From the NCBI GenBank assembly GCA_910588985.1, contig CAJURO010000004.1, positions 22,611 to 86,610 of the forward strand: a DNA stretch of 64,000 bases. Reading direction: 5' to 3'. The notes beneath the pieces were generated by a model that did no database searches, had not been told where the DNA came from, and saw only the letters and a list, made by a program, of their open reading frames with translations. Positions 7,754-15,667 of the stretch are shown here, piece after piece (the first letter of the stretch is position 1; each line of letters begins with the position of its first letter). The stretch comes from an uncultured Eggerthellaceae bacterium (lineage in GTDB: Bacteria; Actinomycetota; Coriobacteriia; Coriobacteriales; Eggerthellaceae). Made by a program: the position numbers and the translations under genes.

Positions 7754-8530
7754 CTAGATTGAGGGGTCTCCGACGCGTGGGTCAGTCTGATTGAATACGG
7801 TTACAGCAGCATCGAACGCCTCGGCACCGATGCCGCTCTTCGAAGCGATCCGACGAGCAACCTCAAGATTAGCATCAGTTGAAAGCCCCGCGCATCCGCT
7901 GCAGGGACGGCCAAGATTCGGACATTTCGCATGACAACCCGATTGCGTCACCATGCCAAGACAGAGGATGCCTCGTCCGTAGAAGCACCCGCGCTCGTTC
8001 TGCTTGCATTCTCCGCAAAGGGTTGAGGTGCGTACATAGGCATTCGACCCCCGCAGGGCTTTTTGCAGCACTTCGACGAACACATAGGGATCCGCTGGAC
8101 AGCACGGTACCTCAAAGTCAACCTTGATGACATCCTTGACTGCTCGTGGCTCATAGGCAGTGTCGCTCACCACATCTGGCACGTCATCGCCATATACCTC
8201 GCCCTGACGCAGACGATAGTCGACGCTCGCCATTCCTGGGATACCTGCTGTTTTCGCACACGCCCCGATCGTGATGACGACATCAGCCACGTCACGAAGG
8301 AGCCGAGCGCTCTTCTCAGCCTCGCTTGTGGTGATCGCTCCTTCGATGACGCATACATCGAAATCATCAGGCATCGGATCGCTCGAGGTGAGTTGCCAAT
8401 ACTGCATGTCGATCTGCCCAAGCACATCAAGCAGATACCGTTCGATATTCGTGATGTTGATCTGGCACCCGAAGCAGCTGGCGAACCCCGCCATGACCAC
8501 CTTCGGTGCTCTTTGCGTATCCTCGCTCAC
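7754..8530 (-). CDS. NiFe hydrogenase small (delta) subunit
   Basis: 258 residues from the GTG at 8530. This start overlaps the stop of the gamma gene (GTGA) and follows GGGGAG closely; an ATG 105 bases upstream lies inside the gamma gene and is not used. The protein carries iron-sulfur clusters that pass electrons between the NiFe site and the flavin module. Visible motifs: FASCFGCQINI (proximal cluster Cys 19 and 22), VIEGAITT, ITIGACAKTAGIPG, VPCCPADP, and a cysteine-rich tail CGECKQNERGCFYG, CHAKCPNLGRPCSGC for further clusters. It is translationally coupled to gamma and followed by alpha after 26 bases. Confidence 0.92.
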   Translation of the reverse strand: MSEDTQRAPKVVMAGFASCFGCQINITNIERYLLDVLGQIDMQYWQLTSSDPMPDDFDVCVIEGAITTSEAEKSARLLRDVADVVITIGACAKTAGIPGMASVDYRLRQGEVYGDDVPDVVSDTAYEPRAVKDVIKVDFEVPCCPADPYVFVEVLQKALRGSNAYVRTSTLCGECKQNERGCFYGRGILCLGMVTQSGCHAKCPNLGRPCSGCAGLSTDANLEVARRIASKSGIGAEAFDAAVTVFNQTDPRVGDPSI

Positions 8531-9429
8531 ATGCTCCCCTGAATGTTCTTCGCTTCCCAATAATTGAAGACCGGGCCATCGATGCAGCAGTATTGATGCC
8601 CGATCTGACAATGCCCGCATTTGCCCATGCCGCACTTCATATGCCGCTCGAAGCTCATATAGATACGATCGTAGCTGATGCCTTTCTTCCGCATCTCTTC
8701 GACCACGAACCTATACATCACTGGTGGCCCGCACACAGCTCCGAAGGTCTTGTCAGCATCTACCTCTAGATGAGCAAAAGGTGCGGTAACAAGCCCCACT
8801 TCGCCATCCCATGTCTCGTCGGGGTTGTCAACCGTAAGATAGAGATCGAAATCCTTGCGGTGACGCCACATCTCGAATTGGTTGCGGAACATGACCTCTG
8901 CGGGCGTCTTCGATCCATAGATGATCGTGACCTTGCCGAACTCAGAGCGCTCGTCATGGATGTTGTTGATCAAGGAGCGCAAAGGCGCGATGCCAAGACC
9001 ACCTGCTACAAGCAAGATGTCATGCCCCTTCATCTCCTCGAACGGAAAGGGCCGACCATAGGGACCGCGAATGCCCACGATCTCGCCGCACTGCATCTCA
9101 TGCAGTCGCTCGGTGAACTCGCCAGCACGCCGAACGCAAAGCTCGATGAATCCGCCTTTCGAAGGGGAACTGGAAATGGAAATAGGCGCTTCTCCCACCC
9201 CGAAGATCGATACCTCCACGAATTGCCCAGGCTTGTGGTGGAACGCCTCGCGAATGCGATCGTCGATGAGCCGGAACTCGAAGAGCTTTTCAGTCTCAGT
9301 GAGCGGTGTGATCGATGTGATGCGCGCAGGCCATGGGCGATAAGGATTCTCGCGCATGAGCGCAAGCCCATCAGAGACATGCTCGTTCGGCGCCAGAGGC
9401 GCAACGCTCACTTTCTTTGGCTCAGGCAT
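8527..9429 (-). CDS. hydrogenase gamma subunit, FAD/NAD(P)-binding oxidoreductase with 2Fe-2S cluster
   Basis: 300 residues. It has a ferredoxin-reductase-type flavin domain (KPGQFVEVSIFG, EAPISISSSP, IRGPYGRPF), an NAD(P)-binding domain (ILLVAGGLGIAPLRSLINN, VTIIYGSKTPAEV, VCGPPVMYRFVVEEM) and a C-terminal 2Fe-2S site with Cys 266, 271, 274 and 281 or 282. It links the hydrogenase to pyridine nucleotides, as in sulfhydrogenase HydG or dihydroorotate dehydrogenase electron-transfer subunits. The ATG at 9429 has AAGGAGGAG six to seven bases upstream and overlaps the end of the beta gene by eight bases. The upstream in-frame ATG would start inside beta and is rejected. Confidence 0.92.
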   Translation of the reverse strand: MPEPKKVSVAPLAPNEHVSDGLALMRENPYRPWPARITSITPLTETEKLFEFRLIDDRIREAFHHKPGQFVEVSIFGVGEAPISISSSPSKGGFIELCVRRAGEFTERLHEMQCGEIVGIRGPYGRPFPFEEMKGHDILLVAGGLGIAPLRSLINNIHDERSEFGKVTIIYGSKTPAEVMFRNQFEMWRHRKDFDLYLTVDNPDETWDGEVGLVTAPFAHLEVDADKTFGAVCGPPVMYRFVVEEMRKKGISYDRIYMSFERHMKCGMGKCGHCQIGHQYCCIDGPVFNYWEAKNIQGSM

Positions 9430-10498
9430 CGCGCTCCTCCTTGCCTGTATCACTCGAAGACGCAAGCTCCTCCTCGGCACCCTTGCGCTCGAAGAACTTC
9501 AGCACCTCGATCGGTGAGATGTCGGCCTTGCAGGCACGCACGCAACGGCCACATCCGACGCAAAGATATCTTCCATGCTTCGAATTGAAGCCATTGAGCT
9601 TGTGATACATGCGATGGCGAACACGATCACGACCGTCATCGCGGAAGTTGTGGCCTCCTGCCACGAGCGCAAATTGAGGAGAGGTGCATGCGTCCCATCT
9701 CCGCTCACGTCTTCCCTGCTTGCCCGAAGGGTCGAGCACATCGACGATATCGAAGCAATAGCACGTTGGGCATACCGCTGAGCATGCCGTGCACGACAAG
9801 CATCTTCCACCAAGCTCTTCCCAGAAAGGATCGGAATGAAACGCATCCATGAGCATGGGGATCTCTTGGATATCAGGGATCGACGTGTCAAACGCCTCTT
9901 GGCGAGCGCGCGTGCGCTGCCTGAAAGCACGTCTATCCTCATCGGTCGCCTCCCGCGGATTGCAGGCCGCCTCCAGGATGTTCGCTGCCTGAACGCTGCC
10001 GATCGATACGAGATAACGGTCACCAAGATCCTGGAGGAACAAGTCATACCCGCTTCTTACCTCATCAGAATCGAGCAGATGGCAAAAGCAGGTATCGGTT
10101 GGCGAGCAGCTTATGCCGACGACCATGTTCGCCGAGCTATGCGCCTCGAAGTACGGGTCTGGATATGCAGGATCATCGAACACGAGCCTGAGATTGTTCA
10201 AAGCGTTGATATCGCATGCATGCGCGCCAAAGAGCACGCGAGGCTTCACCGTAAGCTCGTAGTCAGTGACCTCTGCATCATCGACGTTGTATTCAAAGAG
10301 CGTCTCTTGCGGAGGAAGGAAGAACTTCTTGAGCGAGGTCAGCGTCGTAGGGTAATCGAGAACGATCTCATCGAAGCTCTCGACCACCTCAAACGCGAAG
10401 CTCCTGCCGCTCTTGACCGGAGCGATGACTTCGTATTCCGCCATGAATGCCTCGATGAGCCGAGGAAGCTCTGATGCATCGATGACCCTGTACAGCAT
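9422..10498 (-). CDS. hydrogenase beta subunit, 4Fe-4S ferredoxin-type
   Basis: 358 residues of the sulfhydrogenase beta / anaerobic sulfite reductase A type. An N-terminal domain contains VLFGAHACDINALNNL and a CSPTDTCFCH cysteine group. Two 4Fe-4S modules follow: CLSCTACSAVCPTCYCF near residue 232 and CVGCGRCVRACKADISPIEVL near 312. It relays electrons between the small subunit and the gamma flavoprotein. It is the first gene of the hydrogenase operon, with GGAG eight bases before the ATG, so the promoter should lie in the roughly 100 bases between this start and the ndk terminator. No convincing -35/-10 pair was found there. Confidence 0.92.
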   Translation of the reverse strand: MLYRVIDASELPRLIEAFMAEYEVIAPVKSGRSFAFEVVESFDEIVLDYPTTLTSLKKFFLPPQETLFEYNVDDAEVTDYELTVKPRVLFGAHACDINALNNLRLVFDDPAYPDPYFEAHSSANMVVGISCSPTDTCFCHLLDSDEVRSGYDLFLQDLGDRYLVSIGSVQAANILEAACNPREATDEDRRAFRQRTRARQEAFDTSIPDIQEIPMLMDAFHSDPFWEELGGRCLSCTACSAVCPTCYCFDIVDVLDPSGKQGRRERRWDACTSPQFALVAGGHNFRDDGRDRVRHRMYHKLNGFNSKHGRYLCVGCGRCVRACKADISPIEVLKFFERKGAEEELASSSDTGKEERDA

Positions 10499-10594
10499 AG
10501 AGATATCTCCATCTGGTGAGACGTTTACATCTTTGGCTTCATTCTATATGAGTGGTGCTTGCCTGTGGGGCGGAAAAGCGCCCAAGCAAACGAA

Positions 10595-10622
10595 ATGCCC
10601 CGCTATGTGCACAGCGGGGCAT
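10595..10622 (-). terminator. Rho-independent terminator of ndk
   Basis: A perfect 10-bp stem (atgccccgct at 10595-10604 and agcggggcat at 10613-10622) with an 8-nt loop. On the minus strand it lies 27 bases after the ndk stop and is followed by TTTCGTTTG, a moderate U-rich tail. It separates ndk transcription from the hydrogenase operon downstream. Confidence 0.82.
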
Positions 10623-10648
10623 CATCTTGAGCTTCCTTTGAGCAACTT

Positions 10649-11050
10649 TTAGAAGAAGATGCTAATCTCTCGCTCGGCAGAAGCTGGCGAATCAGAGCCA
10701 TGGATCACATTCTCGTCCATGATCAAGCCAAAATCACCACGGATGGTCCCTGGAGCTGCCTCAGCCGGATTCGTAGCACCCATGAGGGAGCGGCATTTGG
10801 CAACAGCGCCCTCACCAGAGATGACCATCTTCACAACAGGTCCTGAGGTGATATAGGAGATCAACCCGTCATAGAACGGCTTGCCCTCGTGCTCGGCGTA
10901 GTTCGCCTTCGCCTGCTCAGGGGTCACCATGCCAAGCTCCATGCGCTCGATCGTGAGGCCCGCACGCTCGAAGCGATTGACGATCTCGCCGATATGGTGA
11001 TTGCGCACGCCGTCTGGTTTGATCATGCAATAGGTCTTTTGTTCTGCCAT
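10649..11050 (-). CDS. ndk: nucleoside diphosphate kinase
   Basis: 133 residues, the normal length for Ndk, which transfers the gamma phosphate from ATP to nucleoside diphosphates through a phosphohistidine. It begins AEQKTYCMIKPDGVRN, with the conserved KPDGV. It contains RPFYDGL-like PFYDGLISYITSGPVV, MGATNPAEAAPGTIRGDFG, and the active-site His in ENVIHGSDS. The ATG at 11050 has AAAGGA eight bases upstream and is preferred over two longer in-frame starts. The gene follows a TPR-protein gene by 43 bases on the same strand and ends at a strong terminator. Confidence 0.97.
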   Translation of the reverse strand: MAEQKTYCMIKPDGVRNHHIGEIVNRFERAGLTIERMELGMVTPEQAKANYAEHEGKPFYDGLISYITSGPVVKMVISGEGAVAKCRSLMGATNPAEAAPGTIRGDFGLIMDENVIHGSDSPASAEREISIFF

Positions 11051-11093
11051 GTTCATCCTTTCGTTCTTCGATCTATCTTCGAACATGAATCGA

Positions 11094-12437
11094 TCATTGG
11101 TTTTGCGAGGGGAAATACAACTCGATGCTTGAAACCTTCCAGCCGATCATGTCACGGACAAGCACCAGCTTATAGGTCATCGTGCCTCCCTGCTGTGTAT
11201 CAGCGGTGGCATAGACGACCGAATCTGTCATCGCCTGGCTCACACCATCGATCTTGACATCACTATCAGGAACGACAGGCGCAAGCATGGCTTTGCGGTT
11301 CTCTTCGGTAACTGAAGAGGAGAACACGTTATCACCAGCGGACTCGGGCGCTGCGAAGAGCTCCTGGGTGATTTGGGTCTGCGTAGGGAACCCATAGCCT
11401 TGCGTATAGGCGAAAACAAGACCCGCAAGGGCGATTATCAAGATGATGATGAGGAATACGAGTATCTTCAAGCCGACATTGCGACGTTTGCGATCCTTCT
11501 TCGCCAGGCTCTTTGACCATTGCTCGATCTCTTCGGGAGAGCTCTCGAAGAAGCGATCGTCATTGCCGTTGTAGGCATCAACGAAGCCAGGATACTGCGC
11601 AACCGCTGCTTCGTCATATCCTGTATCGTAGAAGAAAGGATCCTCTTCGGGAATGCCTGAGATATTGCCCGTCACATCGAGTCCCGAAAGGTCGGTATCT
11701 GCCATCGGGATCTGCGCAGCGTCTTTGGCAACGGCGCTGAGCGCACGCTGATAGTCAACGCTGGCGGAATCCGAAAGGAAGTAGTTACCACCCATCGTAG
11801 CCGCCTCGAAGGCGTTCACCGCTTCGACCATCTGACCATTAGCAGCATAGGCTTGTCCCATGCTTGCGTTCAAGCGATTGAGCGTATCTTGGGACATCTC
11901 GAATTGCAGAGCAGAATCATACGAGGCGATGGCGTCTTCTGGCCGATCGAGCGCCATGAAGCAAATGCCGAGGTTCAGCAGCGCCTTTGCTGGATCAGGA
12001 TTCTCCTCATCAAGCGCAGCCTCTCTGAAGGCAACGCCCGCCTCGGCGCTCTTGCCAAGCTTGAGCTGAGCATTGCCAAGGCCCATGTATGCCTTGTACG
12101 GCGTCTTGTAGTTGACATCCTGCACCGCAAGCTCGAAGTGCTTGACTGCATTCTCGTAATCCTTCAGCGTGGCATACGCCATGCCGATGTTGTTCTGAAG
12201 CGCGCCCTTCGCGTCATAGGTTGGATCGGCGGTAGCCTGTGCGTAAGCCTGGATCGCCTCGGTTGGGTTCTTGAGCTTGACAAGGCAGTTGCCGATGCGG
12301 TGATAGATCAGTCCCACCTCGCCGCGCGCGAATGGAACAGTGGTGTCCTGCAAGCAAGAGGTGTAGACGCGAAGCGCCCCGCGATAATCGTTGCCCGAGT
12401 AGAGCGTCTGAGCTTGTTCGAATAATTGCGTATTCAC
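11094..12437 (-). CDS. TPR-repeat protein with one membrane segment
   Basis: 447 residues of unknown function. Residues 1-215 are tetratricopeptide repeats (for example ARGEVGLIYHRIGNCLVKLK, GALQNNIGMAYATLKDYENAVKHF, AYMGLGNAQLKLGKSAEAGVAF, ALLNLGICFMALDRPEDAIASY). An acidic linker follows, then basic KKDRKRRNVGLK and a single hydrophobic helix near 325-347. A C-terminal 100-residue domain after the membrane ends with YKLVLVRDMIGWKVSSIELYF, resembling a DUF4878/lumazine-type small extracytoplasmic fold. The predicted topology is an intracellular TPR scaffold and an extracellular sensor-like domain. It lies upstream of ndk on the same strand; no functional link is evident. Confidence 0.8.
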   Translation of the reverse strand: MNTQLFEQAQTLYSGNDYRGALRVYTSCLQDTTVPFARGEVGLIYHRIGNCLVKLKNPTEAIQAYAQATADPTYDAKGALQNNIGMAYATLKDYENAVKHFELAVQDVNYKTPYKAYMGLGNAQLKLGKSAEAGVAFREAALDEENPDPAKALLNLGICFMALDRPEDAIASYDSALQFEMSQDTLNRLNASMGQAYAANGQMVEAVNAFEAATMGGNYFLSDSASVDYQRALSAVAKDAAQIPMADTDLSGLDVTGNISGIPEEDPFFYDTGYDEAAVAQYPGFVDAYNGNDDRFFESSPEEIEQWSKSLAKKDRKRRNVGLKILVFLIIILIIALAGLVFAYTQGYGFPTQTQITQELFAAPESAGDNVFSSSVTEENRKAMLAPVVPDSDVKIDGVSQAMTDSVVYATADTQQGGTMTYKLVLVRDMIGWKVSSIELYFPSQNQ

Positions 12438-12487
12438 TACGTTTCCCTAAATCCTGAATGTATGGATCGATCGGCGGATAACGTATC

Positions 12488-13021
12488 TCATGCGTTAGCG
12501 TTCTCGATGGTGATCGATTCGATTTCGTCCCCTACACGAAGCTCGCCGATGACATCAAGGCCTTCGATGGTGTCACCGAAGACAGTGTAGCCATCATCGA
12601 GGAAAGGCTGATCGCCAAGGCAGAAGTAAAACTGCGAACCAGCAGAGTCAGGGTTCTGGGAACGCGCCATGGCAAGCGTGCCATCCTTATGCACATTGTT
12701 CGGGTTAGAGGTGAACTCTTCCTTGATGGAATAACCTGGGCCACCAGTTCCGAACAAAGAGCGCCCACCGCGCACTGCGTTCGCAACCTCTTCGCCCGTC
12801 GCATCCTTCGTCTGAGGATCGCCGCCTTGGATGACGAAGTTAGGGACATAGCGATGGAATTTCACACCATCATAGAAACCCTTCGTAGCAAGCTCGACGA
12901 AGTTGCCGACATGGATCGGAGCATCCTTGCCTGCAAGCTTGACCCTGATGGTGCCCTTGTTCGTCTTGATGTCTGCGATCTCTTCCCCGTTCGGCTTGTA
13001 TTCAGGAGTATAGAGAGCCAT
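12488..13021 (-). CDS. cyclophilin-type peptidyl-prolyl cis-trans isomerase
   Basis: 177 residues of the cyclophilin family, which catalyse proline isomerisation in folding proteins. Signature segments are KGTIRVKL, YDGVKFHRYVPNFVIQGGDPQ (the active-site strand with FHR), GPGYSIKEEF, GTLAMARSQNPDSAGSQFYFCLG and GYTVFGDTIEGLDVI. No signal peptide is present, so it should act in the cytoplasm. The ATG at 13021 is chosen because AAAGGA precedes it by seven bases; a longer in-frame start has no ribosome-binding site. Confidence 0.95.
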   Translation of the reverse strand: MALYTPEYKPNGEEIADIKTNKGTIRVKLAGKDAPIHVGNFVELATKGFYDGVKFHRYVPNFVIQGGDPQTKDATGEEVANAVRGGRSLFGTGGPGYSIKEEFTSNPNNVHKDGTLAMARSQNPDSAGSQFYFCLGDQPFLDDGYTVFGDTIEGLDVIGELRVGDEIESITIENANA

Positions 13022-13096
13022 GTGCGTTCCTTTCAGATGTGCGTACTCGGAAATGTTCACATATGGATTTCGATTTTATCAGAATATGAAGCGGCA

Positions 13097-14401
13097 TCAA
13101 AACGATAGCTCGCACACGCACTCAATGTGGTACGTCTGCGGGAACATGTCAACAGGCGTGCAGCGCTCAAGCTGAGCGCCCCTGCTCTCGAAGTGCGCTA
13201 TGTCGCGAGCAAGCGTTTGCGGATCGCAGCTGACATAGACGAGCCTTTGCGCACCCGATGCCGCAATGCGCTCGATAACGGGCTTTGCCAATCCCGCGCG
13301 GGGCGGGTCGACCACAATGGCATCAAGGTCTCTCAGCTCAGGCAAGACACGCTCGACATCATCGCAAATGATGTCCGCCTGAGCACCAGCGCTTGCAAGA
13401 TTCTCAGCAAGGTTCGCAGTGGACGAACCAGCAAGCTCGATACAGAGCAGATCGGCGCCGCGCTTCGCAAGAGGCACCGAGAACGTGCCCACCCCGCAAT
13501 AGAGATCAGCGATGAGCTTCCCATCGACCTCCCCCAATCCCTCCATCACAAGCTCCACCATCTTCTCAGCCTGCGCGGTGTTCACCTGAAAGAAGGATGG
13601 TGCTGAGACCTTGAAGGTGCACCCCGCGATACGCTCCTTCCAAAGCCCAGAGCCGCTCAAGACCTCCAGCTTCTTCACGCGTCGCTCGCTTCCCTTCTTT
13701 GCGATGATGCGCACAAGAGAGCTTGCCCCGACCGCGTCCTTCAACGCCTTTGCGACGAAAGCACGCTCGATCTTCCCTGGCACGGTCCAGAGCGCAACCT
13801 CGAGGCTTCTCGTGATGGTGCTTCCACGCACCCCAACGCGAAAGAGGTCGCTAGCTGCATCGCCAAGCGCATAGCGAAGAGCGCCCGTGAGCTTCTTGGG
13901 GCTTTCCTTGATGAGGTCATTGCCAAGAGGGCACGTCGAGACAGGCTCTACGCACGTGCTTCCATACCTATGAAAGCCGAGATCCAGCTTACCTTTCGCG
14001 TTTTGCATGCAGGCGAACTCAAGCTTGTTCCGATAGCCCCAAGATTGCTCACATGCCACAACAGGAGTAACCACTTCTTCGATGCGAGATGCATCCAGAT
14101 GCCCTACACGCAAAAGCGCATCACGGACGATCATGCGCTTTTGCTCAAGCGAGCAGCTATAATCGATCGCTTCCCATGGGGCAAGCGACTCAAGAAGATC
14201 AGGCGCACGAAGGGGAATGCGCATCTCAGAAGGAGTGATGATCTCCTTGATGCGCCCTCGAGCCATCCTTGGCTTCTCCTCTGTGAGCTCGATGTCGAGA
14301 CGATCCCCTGGCACACCAAAGGGAATGAAAACGACCTTCCCGCTCTCCAGATGCGCGATCGCATCTGGGCCATAGCTCATTTTCTCAACATCGACGATCA
14401 A
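13097..14401 (-). CDS. TRAM-domain 23S rRNA (uracil-5)-methyltransferase homologue (RlmD/TrmA class)
   Basis: 434 residues. It has an N-terminal TRAM-like RNA-binding region (VEKMSYGPDAIAHLESGKVVFIPFGVPGD), a central domain, and a C-terminal SAM methyltransferase core with DLYCGVGTFSVPLA near 297, VDPPRAGL, the nucleophile motif SCDPQTLARD near 390 and FPQTYHIECVCELSF. It should form m5U in rRNA or tRNA. The 4Fe-4S cysteines that flank the TRAM domain in E. coli RlmD are reduced to a single Cys (near YSCSLEQKRM), so a cluster is unlikely. The start is TTG at 14401 with AAGGAG eight bases upstream. RlmCD, RlmD or TrmA specificity cannot be decided by eye. Confidence 0.85.
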   Translation of the reverse strand: MIVDVEKMSYGPDAIAHLESGKVVFIPFGVPGDRLDIELTEEKPRMARGRIKEIITPSEMRIPLRAPDLLESLAPWEAIDYSCSLEQKRMIVRDALLRVGHLDASRIEEVVTPVVACEQSWGYRNKLEFACMQNAKGKLDLGFHRYGSTCVEPVSTCPLGNDLIKESPKKLTGALRYALGDAASDLFRVGVRGSTITRSLEVALWTVPGKIERAFVAKALKDAVGASSLVRIIAKKGSERRVKKLEVLSGSGLWKERIAGCTFKVSAPSFFQVNTAQAEKMVELVMEGLGEVDGKLIADLYCGVGTFSVPLAKRGADLLCIELAGSSTANLAENLASAGAQADIICDDVERVLPELRDLDAIVVDPPRAGLAKPVIERIAASGAQRLVYVSCDPQTLARDIAHFESRGAQLERCTPVDMFPQTYHIECVCELSF

Positions 14402-14416
14402 TCCGCATGCTCCTTG

Positions 14417-14445
14417 TTCGCAGCAACCCTGTCTTGCACTATAAT
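14417..14445 (+). promoter_or_regulatory. promoter for tRNA-Arg
   Basis: A -35-like TTCGCA at 14417-14422, a 17-base spacer and a perfect TATAAT at 14440-14445. Transcription would begin near 14452, about 40 bases before the mature tRNA-Arg. The -10 match is consensus; the -35 matches four of six positions. Confidence 0.6.
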
Positions 14446-14490
14446 CCTAATCGACATCACTGCTAGAGCAAGCACATGTTCGGAGAATCG

Positions 14491-14566
14491 GCCCCCGTAG
14501 CTCAGTGGATAGAGCACTTGCCTCCGGAGCAAGGTGCCGCAGGTTCGACTCCTGTCGGGGGCACCA
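14491..14566 (+). tRNA. tRNA-Arg (anticodon CCG)
   Basis: A 76-nt cloverleaf with CCA encoded. The acceptor stem gcccccg pairs with cgggggc, the D arm contains gctcagtggatagagc, and the anticodon stem cttgc/gcaag encloses ctccgga with anticodon CCG. The T arm contains ggttcgactcc. The anticodon reads the arginine codon CGG. Confidence 0.96.
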
Positions 14567-14670
14567 TCTCTTCCGCATCCTCGCTGCAGCCTCTCAGTGT
14601 TGAGATGTTGCAGCTTCTCAGCATGTCTGCCCTGCTCGCACATACCATGCTCGTACCCTGAAGAAACAGG

Positions 14671-14699
14671 TTGCATTGATGTACGAACAAAGGTAGAAT
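14671..14699 (+). promoter_or_regulatory. promoter of the infC-rpmI-rplT operon
   Basis: TTGCAT at 14671-14676 and TAGAAT at 14694-14699 with exactly 17 bases between them. A start near 14706 would give a leader of about 170 nt before infC that contains the terminator-like hairpin at 14821-14850. Confidence 0.6.
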
Positions 14700-14705
14700 G
14701 TTCAG

Positions 14706-14877
14706 GCTTTAACGAACAAGCGAGCGAATGCATCGCTCCACCTGTTTCGGCTGATCGCTGATGGGTCGTACGAATATCGAATAGTGCATCTCTTTTGATT
14801 TGCACATATGGATGTGAGACGGCCTGCGCGAAAGATGCAGGTCTTTTTTTATTGCACCGCGTAAGGAGGTGAGCGCC
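14706..14877 (+). promoter_or_regulatory. infC leader RNA with terminator-like attenuator
   Basis: Non-coding stretch between tRNA-Arg and infC. Near its end, cctgc at 14823-14827 and gcagg at 14837-14841 form a hairpin followed directly by tcttttttt (14842-14850), a Rho-independent terminator placed 28 bases before the start codon. In Bacillus and other bacteria the infC-rpmI-rplT operon is autoregulated by ribosomal protein L20 through a leader terminator or translational repression. This leader looks like the same logic, although the L20-binding pseudoknot was not traced. Confidence 0.6.
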
Positions 14878-15453
14878 ATAGCCGCTCAAGAGCCCAGGCT
14901 CAACGAAGAGATCACCATCGACACCTGTCGTTTGGTCGATTTCGACGGAAACCAGATGGGTGTCTACCCGATCGAGCAAGCACAGAGCATCGCTGATGCA
15001 GCTGGACTTGACCTGGTCGAGATAGCCCCGAATGCCGATCCGCCCGTTTGCCGCGTCATGGACTACGGAAAGTTCAAATATGACCAGGCGATCAAGGCGA
15101 AGCAGGCACGCAAGAACCAGACGAAGATCGAGATCAAGGAGATGAAGTTCCGTCCCAAGATCGACGTCGGAGATTACACCACCAAGAAGAAGCACATCAT
15201 GCGCTTCCTTTCTGCAGGCAACAAGGTCAAGATCACGATCATGTTCCGCGGACGCGAGATGGCACACCCCGAGCAAGGTCTCAACATTCTCGAGAGACTC
15301 GCTGATGACCTGAAGGACGTTGCCGTCATCGAGAACCAGCCTAAGATGGAGGGTCGCAACATGCATATGTTGATCGCCCCTATTCCACAGACGAACAAGA
15401 AGAAGAAAGACGACGCCGATGAGGCAAGCTCGAAGGGAGAAGAAGATGCCTAA
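14878..15453 (+). CDS. infC: translation initiation factor IF-3
   Basis: IF-3 binds the 30S subunit and monitors start-codon selection. The 191-residue product has the N-terminal domain (RLNEEITIDTCRLVDFDGNQ), the lysine-rich linker (YGKFKYDQAIKAKQARKNQ) and the C-terminal domain (EIKEMKFRPKIDVGDY, AGNKVKITIMFRGREMAH). The Shine-Dalgarno AGGAGG at 14864-14869 is eight bases from an ATA codon at 14878. The alternative GTG at 14869 overlaps that same AGGAGG and cannot be used with it. I therefore place the start at ATA: infC genes commonly use AUU, AUC or AUA as part of IF-3 autoregulation. The gene overlaps rpmI by eight bases. Confidence 0.92.
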   Translation: MAAQEPRLNEEITIDTCRLVDFDGNQMGVYPIEQAQSIADAAGLDLVEIAPNADPPVCRVMDYGKFKYDQAIKAKQARKNQTKIEIKEMKFRPKIDVGDYTTKKKHIMRFLSAGNKVKITIMFRGREMAHPEQGLNILERLADDLKDVAVIENQPKMEGRNMHMLIAPIPQTNKKKKDDADEASSKGEEDA

Positions 15454-15643
15454 GATGAAGACACATCGCGGGACAGCGAAGCGCTTCCGCGTTACAGGCA
15501 GCGGGAAGATCATGCGTGCCAAGGCTTTCAAGAGCCATATCCTCACGAAGAAGAGCCAGAAGCGCAAGCGTAATTTCCGCCACGAGACAGAGGTTTCCTC
15601 AGCAGACCAGAAGGTTGTTGCAAGGAACCTTGGTCTTCGCTAA
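15446..15643 (+). CDS. rpmI: 50S ribosomal protein L35
   Basis: 65 residues of very basic protein beginning PKMKTHRGTAKRFRVTGSGK and containing HILTKKSQKRKRN, the standard L35 signature. It is a component of the large ribosomal subunit. The ATG at 15446 lies eight bases inside the end of infC, indicating translational coupling. A longer in-frame start lies wholly within infC and is rejected. Confidence 0.97.
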   Translation: MPKMKTHRGTAKRFRVTGSGKIMRAKAFKSHILTKKSQKRKRNFRHETEVSSADQKVVARNLGLR

Positions 15644-15667
15644 TCCCGAGAAAAGAGGTACATCGAA

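Noticed and set aside
11051..11093. Inverted repeat GTTCTTCGAT/ATCTTCGAAC upstream of ndk
   Set aside because: The arms mismatch beyond four bases, so a real dyad is unlikely.
14398..15567. Long minus-strand frame of 389 codons
   Set aside because: It lies antisense to infC, rpmI and tRNA-Arg and has no recognisable protein features or ribosome-binding site.
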